Made by a program: the position numbers and the translations under genes
Notes under the pieces: model-generated
The model's input: the letters and a program-made list of their open reading frames with translations, nothing else
What the model was told of the DNA's origin: nothing
The model's database searches: none
In this document: in pieces, positions 1 to 8,193 of the stretch
How positions within the stretch are numbered: the stretch's first letter is position 1
Layout: each line of letters opens with the position of its first letter
DNA from: Candidatus Saccharimonadota bacterium
GTDB lineage: Bacteria > Patescibacteriota > Saccharimonadia > Saccharimonadales > Saccharimonadaceae
Direction of reading: 5' to 3'
Assembly (NCBI GenBank): GCA_017431465.1
Contig: JAFRLA010000022.1
Coordinates: 1-36,336, forward strand
Length of the DNA stretch: 36,336 nucleotides

Positions 1-728
1 TCCATCAACTTCGCCGCCACATCCATCGTCCGCGGCGTCGTCTCATCATTCGAGAACCGATCCGTCTTCGCAATAATCCCCGTAAGAAGCGCCGTCGCCA
101 TCGCCTTATTCAGCTTCACCTTGTCTTTCATCGCATAAGCCAGGTCGGCAATCATCTCCGAAACCGAAGATTTGCCCGGCTCGTTCCATTCGAGCTCCGC
201 AAACTTCCCCGGCTCCTCGTCCGTAATATTAATCGACCCCGCATCATGCATAATTCGGCTGTGCTCATACAGCGCCTTATCAAAATCATCCGTCGTTTGC
301 ACGCCGAGGGCAATCACGAGATCCACGTTATAATCGCCGTGCGAAAATTCGAGATCACCCTCGTCGAGCGTCGTCTTGTATGGAGTAATAAACACTTTCA
401 CATATTCGCCGTCCACCTTATACCGCAGGTGATCAGCTTTGTCCTTATTCAGCGCAATGATAAAATCTTGCAAACTGTTAGTATTGGACTCAAAGGTCTT
501 TTCCGGGCTCAAAAACTCAATCATATCCGGAGTTTTACCAGAATAAATCGCCGTCGCGTGCTTCCCGATACTATCCAGCATCATGGTCAGCCCCAACGCA
601 GCCGAAAGCTCATCCGCTGTCGGATCCTTCGAAACCGCAACTAAGATATTGCTGACATTGTCGATTTTCTCTACGACCTTTTTCAGCGTATCATTAGTTG
701 GCTTAGTTTGTGCTTTTTCTTCTGGCAT
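1..728 (-). CDS. Degenerate DHH-family phosphoesterase-like protein (3' end outside window)
   Basis: This reading frame runs off the left edge; 242 residues are visible from an ATG at 728. The fold resembles the NrnA-type DHH family: VDLVIALGVQ (136-143) matches the usual FDLVIVVD strand, GKSSVSEMI (186-193) matches the SSTSEM segment, and TGIIAKTDRFSNDETTPRT (216-234) matches the TGI..DTG.F....TTPRT segment. The catalytic motifs are eroded: motif I reads SKDPTAD (33-39) rather than HxxPDGD, the motif II aspartate is Gly142, and the DHH signature is replaced by HDAGSINI (161-168). Family members cleave nanoRNA, pAp or cyclic dinucleotides; this copy probably cannot do so in the usual way. A strong divergent promoter lies just upstream, shared in a short gap with rpsT. 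Family call fairly sure, function unknown. Confidence 0.8.
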   Translation of the reverse strand, partial: MPEEKAQTKPTNDTLKKVVEKIDNVSNILVAVSKDPTADELSAALGLTMMLDSIGKHATAIYSGKTPDMIEFLSPEKTFESNTNSLQDFIIALNKDKADHLRYKVDGEYVKVFITPYKTTLDEGDLEFSHGDYNVDLVIALGVQTTDDFDKALYEHSRIMHDAGSINITDEEPGKFAELEWNEPGKSSVSEMIADLAYAMKDKVKLNKAMATALLTGIIAKTDRFSNDETTPRTMDVAAKLM

Positions 729-754
729 TTTTATTTTTTGACCTTTATACCCCT

Positions 755-783
755 AATTTACCATAAGAATTTTTGTTTGTCAA
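755..783 (-). promoter_or_regulatory. Promoter of the DHH-family gene
   Basis: A perfect -35 TTGACA (778-783) is separated by 17 bases from TAAATT (755-760), reading leftwards. It is one of the few promoters in the window with a consensus -35. An AAAGGTC stretch before the ATG at 728 may serve as ribosome binding site. Confidence 0.7.
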
Positions 784-792
784 CACTTTTTC

Positions 793-821
793 TGGACTTT
801 TTTTAGAAAATAATGTATAAT
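793..821 (+). promoter_or_regulatory. rpsT promoter
   Basis: TATAAT at 816-821 with a weak -35 TGGACT at 793-798 (17-base spacer). The leader of about 30 bases ends in TTAGGAAAAAT before the ATG, so this gene has a normal leader with an AGGA ribosome binding site. Confidence 0.65.
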
Positions 822-857
822 AAGCAAAAGTTAATAATAATTTAAGTTAGGAAAAAT

Positions 858-1208
858 ATGCCGATTATTAAATCTGCTAAAAAAGCCGCTCGGAAGGCTG
901 TCAAAAACACCGAGCATAATAAAGAAATCAAGAAGTCGATTAAGCTCGCTTTGAAAGAGTTTAAAGCAAATCCAACTGCCGCGAACTTATCCAAGGCTCA
1001 GTCCGAATACGACAAAGCCGCGAAAAAAGGCTTGATTAAGAAGAATACCGCTTCTCGCCGCAAAGCCGCGCTTGTTAAAATCGCCAAGGCCGCCGGTGTA
1101 AAGCCTGCGAAAGCCGCCGCGAAGAAAGCTCCGGCAAAGAAGCCAGCCGCTAAGCCAGCCGCTAAGAAAACTACAGCGAAGAAACCTGCAGCAAAAACGA
1201 CGAAATAA
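858..1208 (+). CDS. rpsT: 30S ribosomal protein S20 with lysine/alanine-rich tail
   Basis: Small-subunit protein S20, which binds 16S rRNA. The first ~80 residues fit the family: MPIIKSAKKAARKAVKNTEH, a basic helical core, then KKGLIKKNTASRRKAALVKI. Typical S20 ends at 85-90 residues; this one has 116, the extra ~30 being a histone-H1-like run of Lys, Ala and Pro (KKAPAKKPAAKPAAKKTTAK). The tail probably gives additional rRNA contacts. The start is set by AGGA upstream and by the family N-terminus. The last 38 bases overlap the antiparallel 3' end of holA. Confidence 0.95.
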   Translation: MPIIKSAKKAARKAVKNTEHNKEIKKSIKLALKEFKANPTAANLSKAQSEYDKAAKKGLIKKNTASRRKAALVKIAKAAGVKPAKAAAKKAPAKKPAAKPAAKKTTAKKPAAKTTK

Positions 1209-1830
1209 GCGCCCAAGGCTCTATTGTCGACGTTTTCATCTGCATATCGAGATCGGAAAGCCCCTTAAGAACTCTCCGGTCTCCTTTTTTTAGCGCCTGC
1301 GAAACTAACAGCCCAAAGAACATATATGGATCATTGTCTTTCTTAATCTTTTCGACCATTCGTACCGCCGCCGGCCCATCAAACCGCGCCGTATCTAAAA
1401 TTTCAAACACCACCCCCGCGTCCGCCGGCCTCATAGCGTCATATTTCTTCGTCTGAACTTTTGGCGACTTAATGAAATCCTTATATGATTTCTTCCGCGA
1501 CAAATTAGTCTCCCAAATTACTACCGTATGCGGTGTATCGACATATTCCAAAAGCTCCGCATAGTAGTCCACGTCCCCTCCCGGCGCGCTAACATTTTCC
1601 GCCGAATCAGCCTCGCTACTCCCCTCTGCCTCTTTCTTACTTGGCGCCGGCGTCAAATCTTTAATCAAAATTTTGCGCTCTTTTGAAAACAACGTCGTCC
1701 CCCGAAAAATATTCATCAAATCTTGAACGTTAAGTTCAGAACCCTCAAAAACTTCATACGAAGCCCCCAAAATCTTCACGACCGCCTCGCCAATTTTTAC
1801 CCGATCCGAGCCCGACAAAACATAGATCAT
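1171..1830 (-). CDS. holA: DNA polymerase III delta subunit (short form)
   Basis: Clamp-loader delta subunit, about 219 aa against about 340 in E. coli. The N-terminus MIYVLSGSDRVKIGEAVVKI resembles the AAA+ module opening, with LMNIFRGTTLFSKERKILIKDL following; the C-terminal part (DPYMFFGLLVSQALKKGDRR) resembles the helical collar domain. I chose the ATG at 1830 because it overlaps the mutM stop as ATGA, implying coupled translation; an upstream start would lie inside mutM. It is the last gene of the kinase-polA-mutM-holA cluster. Its last 38 bases lie opposite the rpsT tail, so the two genes converge and overlap. The call rests on N-terminal pattern and context. Confidence 0.8.
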   Translation of the reverse strand: MIYVLSGSDRVKIGEAVVKILGASYEVFEGSELNVQDLMNIFRGTTLFSKERKILIKDLTPAPSKKEAEGSSEADSAENVSAPGGDVDYYAELLEYVDTPHTVVIWETNLSRKKSYKDFIKSPKVQTKKYDAMRPADAGVVFEILDTARFDGPAAVRMVEKIKKDNDPYMFFGLLVSQALKKGDRRVLKGLSDLDMQMKTSTIEPWALISSFLLQVSSL

Positions 1831-2681
1831 TTTTGACACTCCGGACAATAATGCGTGCCTCGACCCGCGACCCGCGTTTTCAAAATTTCCGCCCCACATC
1901 TCTGACATTCCAGCCCCTGCCGATTAAACACTCGCGCAAAAAGTTCCAGATAGTCACCCTTCGTCCCGTCCGCCTTGACATAAGTCGCCATCGTCGAACC
2001 GCCAGACTCGAGCGATCTTTCCATCGCGTCCCGCGCTCCCTCTACAATCTTCAGCGCCTCTTCTTTCGAAACTTCGCCCGCCTTCCTCGCCGGAGAAACG
2101 CCAGCAAAATATAGCGCCTCGTCCGCATAAATATTCCCAATCCCCGCGATAATTTTCTGGTCCAGAATCACCGCTTTGATCGGCGACCCCTTACGTTTCT
2201 GCAACTTCTCATATAACTCGTCGCCCGTAATCTCCCAAGGCTCCGGCCCAAGGCTCGCGATAAATTTGTCTAGAGAGACCTCGTCCGTCGGCAAAACTTT
2301 CAAAAAGCCAAACTTCCGCTGGTCGTTAAAAAATAGTCGCGCTCCGTCTGCAAATTCTAAAAACACTCTCGTCTGTTTATTTGGCAGCTCATCCACAAAA
2401 TTATCCGACGGATGACCACCGGCAAAAACTCCCGTATTCATCCCTCGGTATATCAGCTGTCCCGTCATTCTTAGATGTATCATAATCGTCAGCCCATTAT
2501 CAAGCTCGACCAAAAGTGCCTTCCCTCGCCGTCGAATCTCCGAAATCTCCGCCCCCAGAATCGCCTCGGAAGGCCCAATAAACGACTTGTCGCAGAGAAC
2601 TTTTACTCGCTTAATTTTTTTGCCGACACAAAAATCCAAAAGTCCGCGCCGAATCGTTTCTACCTCAGGCAACTCCGGCAC
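1827..2681 (-). CDS. mutM: Formamidopyrimidine-DNA glycosylase (Fpg/MutM)
   Basis: Base-excision repair enzyme removing 8-oxoguanine and formamidopyrimidines, with lyase activity. After the initiator comes PELPEVETIRRGL, whose Pro2 is the catalytic nucleophile and Glu3 the acid; the conserved lysine region reads RGKALLVELDNG, and HLRMTGQL follows. The helix-two-turn-helix includes KAVILDQKIIAGIGNIYADE. A C-terminal zinc finger is intact (CQRCGAEIL...THYCPECQK). Length 284 is normal. The start codon is GTG, fixed by the need for Pro at position 2; a GGGGAGAG stretch lies upstream in the end of polA, 3 bases away. The stop overlaps the holA start (ATGA). Confidence 0.96.
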   Translation of the reverse strand: MPELPEVETIRRGLLDFCVGKKIKRVKVLCDKSFIGPSEAILGAEISEIRRRGKALLVELDNGLTIMIHLRMTGQLIYRGMNTGVFAGGHPSDNFVDELPNKQTRVFLEFADGARLFFNDQRKFGFLKVLPTDEVSLDKFIASLGPEPWEITGDELYEKLQKRKGSPIKAVILDQKIIAGIGNIYADEALYFAGVSPARKAGEVSKEEALKIVEGARDAMERSLESGGSTMATYVKADGTKGDYLELFARVFNRQGLECQRCGAEILKTRVAGRGTHYCPECQK

Positions 2682-2684
2682 GGC

Positions 2685-5036
2685 TTACAACTCTCCCCAA
2701 TTCTGCCCACTCGTTACCTCAACCGCCAAAGAAATCGCCAGCTCCGGCGCAATTCCCTCCATTACCTTTCTCAAAATCTCCGAAACCTCCGCCGCCTGCT
2801 CCTCCTCACATTCCACAATTAGCGAATCATGAATTTGCAACACTAGCGAGGCCTTTTCCGGCAAAGTTTTGTCGACTAAAATCATGGCCCGTTTCATCAA
2901 ATCCGCTTCCGTTCCCTGAATTGGCATATTCTGCGCCGCCCGCTCTGCGCCCATCCGGACCATAAAATTAGCCGATTTCACATCTGGCGTCGGACGTCGC
3001 CGCCCATAAAAAGTCTCAACATGTCCTTCTTCGCGCGCCTGCTTCAAAACCTTATCCAAAAATTCCCGAATCGGCCGCCGCACCTCAAAATAATCATCAA
3101 TAAACTTTTTCGCCTCTGGGACACTCATTTTTGCCGCCTCCGCCAAACCCTTTGCGCTCATCCCATACAAAACGCCGAAATTAATCACTTTCGCCGCCCG
3201 TCGTTGCGCCTTAGTAACCTGGTCAAACGGCACGCCGAACACATCGGATGCTGTTTTTGTATGAATATCAACTCCCGAATTAAAATCCGAAATCAAAGCT
3301 TTATCCCCCGCAAGTACTGCCGCCAAGCGCAATTCAAACTGGGAATAATCCGCCGAAACGAACACTCTCCCCGCGCCCGCAACAAACCCTGCCCGAATCC
3401 GCTTGCCCTCCTCCGTTCGTACCGGAATATTCTGCAGATTCGGATTCACGCTCGAAAGCCGCCCGGTCGAAGTTACGTCTTGCGTAAACGTCGTATGAAT
3501 CCGATTCTTCGAGTCAGCCAAAGCCGGCAGCGGCGTAATGTACGTACTAAGCAATTTTGCCGCCTCGCGATATTCTCGAATTGCCGGCACGATCGGGTGC
3601 ATATCTTGCAGTTTTTCTAACTCTTTCGCCCCGGTCGAATACCCGCGCGACGTCTTCTTTATCCCCTTAGTTGGAATCCCCAAATCAGTAAACAAAACCT
3701 CCGCTAACTGATACGGCGAGTTAACATTGAACTCTTTCCCAGCTAGTGTATAAATTTTTTGTTCAATTTCCGAAACCTCTTTTTTATACTCCTTAGCTAG
3801 CCCCTCAAAATATTCGCGCGAGATCTCAATTCCCTTCTTCTCCATCTTAAAAAGCACCGGGATCAGCGGCAAATCATACTCCTGAAAAATCTTATACAAT
3901 TTCGGGTTCTTCTCAAATTCCTCTTTCTGCCGCAGATATTCCTCGGCGTCTTCCACCTCCAAATCAAGGTCTTTCCTCGCCCCCGATTTTAGCGGATTCA
4001 ACAAAAACGCCCCTTGATTTAGGTCCCAAAACTTCGCGCCTCCCAATATCTTCTCGGCCAAAGCCTCGTCCTCATGCATAGCCATCTTAATATCTTTTCT
4101 GACTATCAAATCCTCTGGGACTTTCTTCAAATCGACCGGGGCCGAAGCAGGCCGCTCCTGCTTTTCCGGCTCCCCTAGAACTTTCTCAAATTTCCGAATC
4201 AACGAATTAAACTCTAGACTACGCAGCTCCTTAATAATCTTTTGCCCATCCACTACTAAATTCGGCATATCCGAAAGTTTTACCGGAGCATCAAGCATAA
4301 TCTTCCCTAACTTGTAGGACATGTACGCAGAGTCCTTCCCCGCGACTAACTTGTCGTGAACCGAGCCCGAAATTTTATCAATATTATTATAAACCCCGTC
4401 GAGCGAGCCATATTCGTTCAGCAATTTCACCGCTGTCTTCTCGCCCACTCCCGGCACGCCCGGGATATTATCCGACGCATCGCCTTTTAGCGCCTTCAGA
4501 TCCAAAAACTGCGCTTTTAAAATACCGTACTTTTCCTCAACCGCCGGAACATCCATCTCTTCCAACTTCGAGAATCCCTTAAGCAATCTGTACATTTTCG
4601 TATTCTGGTCCACAATCTGCAACATATCAAGATCAGACGATATAATAATTGTCTCATAATCCCCTTCCTCGTCTGCTTGCCGAGCCAGAGTCCCAATAAT
4701 ATCATCCGCTTCATAATCGTCACACTCCACAAACGCCCAGCCCAGCGCCGCTACCAATTCCTTCAAAAGCGGAATTTGCGCAAAAAAATCCTCAGGCGGC
4801 TTCTGTCGCCCTGCTTTATATTCCGCATAGATCTCTTTGCGCTTGGAGATAGACGTTTTGGCCTTATCCCAAGCCACTACTACCTTGTCCGGCCGAATCT
4901 GCGAAATCAACTCCATCGCAATCGTCGCAAAACCATAGACCCCGCCAGTTGGCGTGCCATCCGCCCGCGACAGATTGCCCATCGCATAATACCCTCGGTA
5001 AAATACACTCTTACCGTCAATAATTACTAGCTTCAT
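2685..5036 (-). CDS. polA: DNA polymerase I, proofreading domain reduced
   Basis: Repair and Okazaki-fragment polymerase, 783 aa (E. coli 928, Taq 832). Residues 1-290 are the 5' nuclease: MKLVIIDGKSVFYRGYYAM, DDYEADDIIGTLARQ, GDASDNIPGVPGVGEKTA. The next ~100 residues are a shrunken remnant of the 3'-5' exonuclease: the DxE motif is absent and only KFWDLNQGAFLLNPL is recognisable, so proofreading is very likely lost. The polymerase domain is complete: motif A DYSQFELRLAAVLAGD, O-helix RRAAKVINFGVLYG, motif C QIHDSLIVECE. Its ATG overlaps the upstream kinase stop by one base (TAATG), indicating coupled translation. Confidence 0.97.
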   Translation of the reverse strand: MKLVIIDGKSVFYRGYYAMGNLSRADGTPTGGVYGFATIAMELISQIRPDKVVVAWDKAKTSISKRKEIYAEYKAGRQKPPEDFFAQIPLLKELVAALGWAFVECDDYEADDIIGTLARQADEEGDYETIIISSDLDMLQIVDQNTKMYRLLKGFSKLEEMDVPAVEEKYGILKAQFLDLKALKGDASDNIPGVPGVGEKTAVKLLNEYGSLDGVYNNIDKISGSVHDKLVAGKDSAYMSYKLGKIMLDAPVKLSDMPNLVVDGQKIIKELRSLEFNSLIRKFEKVLGEPEKQERPASAPVDLKKVPEDLIVRKDIKMAMHEDEALAEKILGGAKFWDLNQGAFLLNPLKSGARKDLDLEVEDAEEYLRQKEEFEKNPKLYKIFQEYDLPLIPVLFKMEKKGIEISREYFEGLAKEYKKEVSEIEQKIYTLAGKEFNVNSPYQLAEVLFTDLGIPTKGIKKTSRGYSTGAKELEKLQDMHPIVPAIREYREAAKLLSTYITPLPALADSKNRIHTTFTQDVTSTGRLSSVNPNLQNIPVRTEEGKRIRAGFVAGAGRVFVSADYSQFELRLAAVLAGDKALISDFNSGVDIHTKTASDVFGVPFDQVTKAQRRAAKVINFGVLYGMSAKGLAEAAKMSVPEAKKFIDDYFEVRRPIREFLDKVLKQAREEGHVETFYGRRRPTPDVKSANFMVRMGAERAAQNMPIQGTEADLMKRAMILVDKTLPEKASLVLQIHDSLIVECEEEQAAEVSEILRKVMEGIAPELAISLAVEVTSGQNWGEL

Positions 5037-5611
5037 TACGCCCCCTCGATTTCTGCCAAAACCGCCGCAATCCGTTCGTGCAACTCAGCAATACTGCCGT
5101 CATTCAAGACGTAATAATCCGCCGCCGCAATCGGCCCACCTTTCTCCAAATTCTCAATCTCGCTCTTATCGCGATCTCTAATCTCTTGCAAATTAAACGG
5201 CCGCTCAATCCTCTCGGCGACCCGTTTATATCTCATTTTTTTCGGCTCCACAATCGCCACGAACGTAATCTGTCCCGGCTCAGAAAACTCTTTTTTAAGT
5301 ACCTTATATTCAGTCCAAGAATAAACCCCGTCTAAAACAATTTTCTTCTGCCCGGCCTCAATCAGCCGACGCACTTCCTCAATCACCTGCTTAACAACCC
5401 ACTCTTTCCCTTCAGTCTCTCTAATCATCTCGCGAAATTTCTTCTCGCTCTCCGCAGTGCGTTCAATCCCCCGCCTCTCCATCTCTTTCAAAATCATTCC
5501 CCCGAAGTAAACTTTCGGCCAGCCTTTCTCCGTCATGTAATCAACCGCGACACTCTTACCACTTCCGCTCATGCCGACAAAAGCAACAATTCTTACCTCT
5601 TTCTTATCCAT
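5036..5611 (-). CDS. P-loop nucleoside/dephospho-CoA kinase-like protein (UPF0200-like)
   Basis: A 191-residue P-loop NTPase. Walker A is GMSGSGKS (residues 13-20); the pattern FGGMILKEMERRGIERT, then KKIVLDGVYSWTEYKVLKK and AAADYYVLNDGS near the end, is close to the archaeal UPF0200 family and to CoaE-type kinases. A LID-like basic stretch (KKMRYKRVAERIERPF) is present. The substrate cannot be read from sequence. It is the first gene of the polA-mutM-holA cluster and ends TAATG into polA. The -10 box ends six bases before the ATG, so the operon mRNA appears leaderless. Confidence 0.75.
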   Translation of the reverse strand: MDKKEVRIVAFVGMSGSGKSVAVDYMTEKGWPKVYFGGMILKEMERRGIERTAESEKKFREMIRETEGKEWVVKQVIEEVRRLIEAGQKKIVLDGVYSWTEYKVLKKEFSEPGQITFVAIVEPKKMRYKRVAERIERPFNLQEIRDRDKSEIENLEKGGPIAAADYYVLNDGSIAELHERIAAVLAEIEGA

Positions 5612-5617
5612 ACCTCT

Positions 5618-5626
5618 ATTATACCA
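5618..5626 (-). promoter_or_regulatory. Extended -10 promoter of the kinase-polA-mutM-holA operon
   Basis: TGGTATAAT read leftwards; TATAAT covers 5618-5623. Only 6 bases separate it from the ATG at 5611, so transcription should start at or next to the start codon. Confidence 0.75.
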
Positions 5627-5638
5627 CGATTTACTAAA

Positions 5639-6562
5639 CTACTTCCGGCAAATCACCGCGACCGGACTCGCCGCCTTTCGAATCTCAATCTCCCGACACT
5701 TCTTTCGCTCATATTCCCCCTCCGCCTGAATCTCTACCTCATACGGCTTCGAGAAAGCCAGCCTAACCGAATCCGCGACCTTCCCTGGTACTCGCCTAAT
5801 AATACTCCTCATCATAAACCAACCTATCGCAAAAAATCCCGACAACTTCTGCTTACTCGCCAAAAAACCGATCTCCGAGAATGCCAAATCAGCATCCCCC
5901 TTCATTATTTTCGCCACGCTCCGACCATTTATTGCCAGCACGTCCGTCGCCGGAAAATCTTCCGGGAAAAATTGCTTCTTTCGATTTTTCCGCCACCACG
6001 AAAACAGCGTCAGCCCCGAGAAAAATACTGACCGCTTCCCTGAAATTAGGCTCTTCCTTACTCTCGTATTATTAAATGCCTCTGTACTCTCCGCAAACAT
6101 CCCGACCGTAAAATAGCACGCCGCATACCGAAAATGTTTACCATTAACCAACATCTCCAGAGGATAAAGTTCCCTCGTCCGCTCATCCAAATCTAGTCTG
6201 CCTAAAATATCCGCGAGCTTCCGCACCCCAAACAACCTTGCTGTATCGTTGAAATTCCCGTACGGCAACGCCGAAAAACGCACGCCAGTTTTCCCCGACA
6301 AAATCACCCCGTTTAATGTCGCAGTCGCCGTCCCATCGCCTCCGGCTGATATTACAATATCCTTATCTCGGACTACTTTCGCCAGTCTTCTCGCATTAGC
6401 TAGAACGCTTGCCTGCTTAATCTCGAACTCGCACAATTCCAACTTCCGCCCCTGAATCGAGAAATCACCCCGACGAATCGGCTCTAAAACCTCGCTAGAA
6501 ATTTCTCGAAATCGCGACGAACGCTTGTTGTAACAAACTACAATTCGCTGCGCTAAGCTCAT
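5639..6562 (-). CDS. Diacylglycerol kinase-family lipid kinase-like protein
   Basis: 307 aa with the DAGK/NAD-kinase-like nucleotide site: DIVISAGGDGTATATLNGVI (residues 88-107), the GGDGT loop being diagnostic. Family members (YegS, DgkB) phosphorylate diacylglycerol or related lipids at the inner membrane face. RIVVCYNKRSSRF at the N-terminus matches the usual opening strand, and SALPYGNFNDTARLFG matches the LPxGTxNDxA region, with YGNFND instead of GTxND. It starts 4 bases after the pilin-like gene with GGGAG upstream, so it is probably co-transcribed with it. The lipid substrate is not determined. Confidence 0.82.
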   Translation of the reverse strand: MSLAQRIVVCYNKRSSRFREISSEVLEPIRRGDFSIQGRKLELCEFEIKQASVLANARRLAKVVRDKDIVISAGGDGTATATLNGVILSGKTGVRFSALPYGNFNDTARLFGVRKLADILGRLDLDERTRELYPLEMLVNGKHFRYAACYFTVGMFAESTEAFNNTRVRKSLISGKRSVFFSGLTLFSWWRKNRKKQFFPEDFPATDVLAINGRSVAKIMKGDADLAFSEIGFLASKQKLSGFFAIGWFMMRSIIRRVPGKVADSVRLAFSKPYEVEIQAEGEYERKKCREIEIRKAASPVAVICRK

Positions 6563-6566
6563 GAAA

Positions 6567-7190
6567 TTAGCTATCTCCCGTAGCTCCGAAAATTCCGCCC
6601 GGAATCAAGAAGTTCAAACCAACATAAAGCACCGCAAAAATCGCAAGCCCAATGACAATTTGCAAAATCCGTTGCTTTGCCTTTGCGACCTGTTGTTCGT
6701 TGTCCCGCGCCGTAATGTAAGTGATGCCTGAAATTACCAAGCCAACTACGCCAAGTACCCCTACGCCCGCAGTCAGGATGTTCAAAATGATCAACAAAAT
6801 TTCATAAACGCCGCTTCCCTTGCCGTCATCCGTATAACACCCGCCATTGCCAAGAATCGAAGTTTTTACGCCATTTGCACAGTCCGCATCAGTAGTCGTC
6901 GTACTCGCAGAAGAACTTTCTGCTTTTGTAAAACTCTTCCATTTACAGACTAATTTTCCCTCTTTTTTGGATGCAGTACCTCCGGCATCTTCACATTTAG
7001 TCGCTTTTTTCTTTGTATATTTTTTTACCGTACAAGTCTTGCCGCCAAACTCCCCGCCCATATCTTTACAGATTTTCTTCGCTTCGGTTTTAGTAGTCGC
7101 GCTAACCTCTCCCACAGGCAAAACCGTTGTAAAAGTAAGTACAGCAACTACCGCTGCTAAACCTGTTAAAATCTTTTTTCGCGCGCCCAT
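6567..7190 (-). CDS. Pilin-like membrane protein (T4SS_pilin type)
   Basis: 207 aa, secreted or membrane inserted. An N-terminal hydrophobic signal segment (ILTGLAAVVAVLTFTTVLP, ~7-25) ends near VSA. A Lys-rich middle with six cysteines follows (ICKDMGGEFGGKTC, KCEDAGG, LVCKW), then two hydrophobic helices (~130-153 and 172-196). The segment VISGITYITARDNEQQVAKA followed by a second helix is typical of VirB2-like pilin proteins common in CPR genomes. Start fixed by AAAGGAGG just before the ATG. It lies 12 bases after rpoD with no promoter seen between them, so it is probably co-transcribed with rpoD. Confidence 0.72.
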   Translation of the reverse strand: MGARKKILTGLAAVVAVLTFTTVLPVGEVSATTKTEAKKICKDMGGEFGGKTCTVKKYTKKKATKCEDAGGTASKKEGKLVCKWKSFTKAESSSASTTTTDADCANGVKTSILGNGGCYTDDGKGSGVYEILLIILNILTAGVGVLGVVGLVISGITYITARDNEQQVAKAKQRILQIVIGLAIFAVLYVGLNFLIPGGIFGATGDS

Positions 7191-7202
7191 AAACCTCCTT
7201 TA

Positions 7203-8174
7203 TTATTTTAAGTATTCGTGCAGTTTCTTCGTGTCTTTGTGCTTACGAAGTTTAGCCAAAGCCTTCGCTTCGATCTGGCGAATACGCTCCCTAGTAACTG
7301 CAAATTCCGCCCCAACCTCTTCCAAAGTATGCGGTCTTCCGCCGCCAATCCCAAAACGCAACTTAATAATTTTCTGTTCTCGCTCCGAAAGTGTCGTAAT
7401 AATTTCAGCCAATTGCTCTTTCAAAAGTTGGTTCGCAGCCGAATCCTCTGGCGTCGCCCGCTCTTCGTCTTCAACAAAATCGCCGAGCACCGAATCTTCA
7501 TCGTCGCCATCTCGACCCACACTCTGGTCCAAAGAAGCAATATCTTGTTTAATTCGCATCACTTGCTCAACCTTCTCCGGCTCCATATCTAACTCTTTTG
7601 CAATCTCTTCCAAAGTCGGTTCGCGGTTCAATTCCTGGGTTAACTTTCGCGTTACCCGCAGGGTCTTGTTAATCGTTTCGACCATATGTACCGGAATACG
7701 AATCGTCCTCGCCTGGTCCGCAATCGCCCGCGTAATCGCCTGGCGAATCCACCAAGTCGCATACGTCGAAAACTTAAAGCCCTTCGAAGGATCAAACTTA
7801 TCTACCGCGCGCAAAAGCCCAGTATTTCCCTCTTGGATCAAATCCAAAAGATCTAGCCCCCGCCCGGTATAACGCTTCGCAATAGACACGACCAGACGCA
7901 TATTCGCCTCGACCATCTTGTCTTTCGCTTTTTTATCGCCTTTTAAAATCTTTTGCGAAAGTTTATGCTCCTCTTCCAAAGTAAGCAGCGGAACTTTACC
8001 AATTTCTCTAAGATACATTCGGACCGAGTCGTCCGCAAACGCATCTACATTATCAACCGTAATCTCTAGCTCTTCATCCGAGAGCTCTTCCTCGTCCGCC
8101 AACTCGTTATCACTCGGGTCCTCTTCTGGCAAATGCGAGGTTTTCAACAAAATATCATCTTTTTCGCTATTCAT
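7203..8174 (-). CDS. rpoD: Primary RNA polymerase sigma factor (sigma-70)
   Basis: Housekeeping sigma factor, 323 aa, lacking region 1.1. An acidic N-terminus (residues 10-45) precedes region 1.2 ([17 protein letters not shown]). Region 2: [20 protein letters not shown] and [20 protein letters not shown], the -10 reading and melting helices. Region 3: [20 protein letters not shown]. Region 4.2: [20 protein letters not shown], the -35 reading helix. Promoters here rely mostly on TGn-extended -10 elements. It follows dnaG, as in the classical macromolecular synthesis operon, but has its own promoter 7 bases before the ATG. Confidence 0.97.
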   Translation of the reverse strand: MNSEKDDILLKTSHLPEEDPSDNELADEEELSDEELEITVDNVDAFADDSVRMYLREIGKVPLLTLEEEHKLSQKILKGDKKAKDKMVEANMRLVVSIAKRYTGRGLDLLDLIQEGNTGLLRAVDKFDPSKGFKFSTYATWWIRQAITRAIADQARTIRIPVHMVETINKTLRVTRKLTQELNREPTLEEIAKELDMEPEKVEQVMRIKQDIASLDQSVGRDGDDEDSVLGDFVEDEERATPEDSAANQLLKEQLAEIITTLSEREQKIIKLRFGIGGGRPHTLEEVGAEFAVTRERIRQIEAKALAKLRKHKDTKKLHEYLK

Positions 8175-8181
8175 TCCCTAA

Positions 8182-8187
8182 ATTATA
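8182..8187 (-). promoter_or_regulatory. rpoD -10 box, leaderless arrangement
   Basis: TATAAT read leftwards lies 7 bases from the ATG at 8174, inside the 19-base gap after dnaG. No TGn extension (the preceding bases read TTG). rpoD may be transcribed on its own as well as from dnaG. Confidence 0.6.
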
Positions 8188-8193
8188 CAAAAC

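Noticed and set aside
246-644. Plus-strand frame of 132 codons
   Set aside because: Shadow of the DHH-family gene on the other strand, whose frame has clear family motifs.
1827-1830. Use of the UGA-glycine genetic code
   Set aside because: TGA ends mutM in an ATGA overlap and also ends the 30792 gene, and no in-frame TGA is needed in any core gene.
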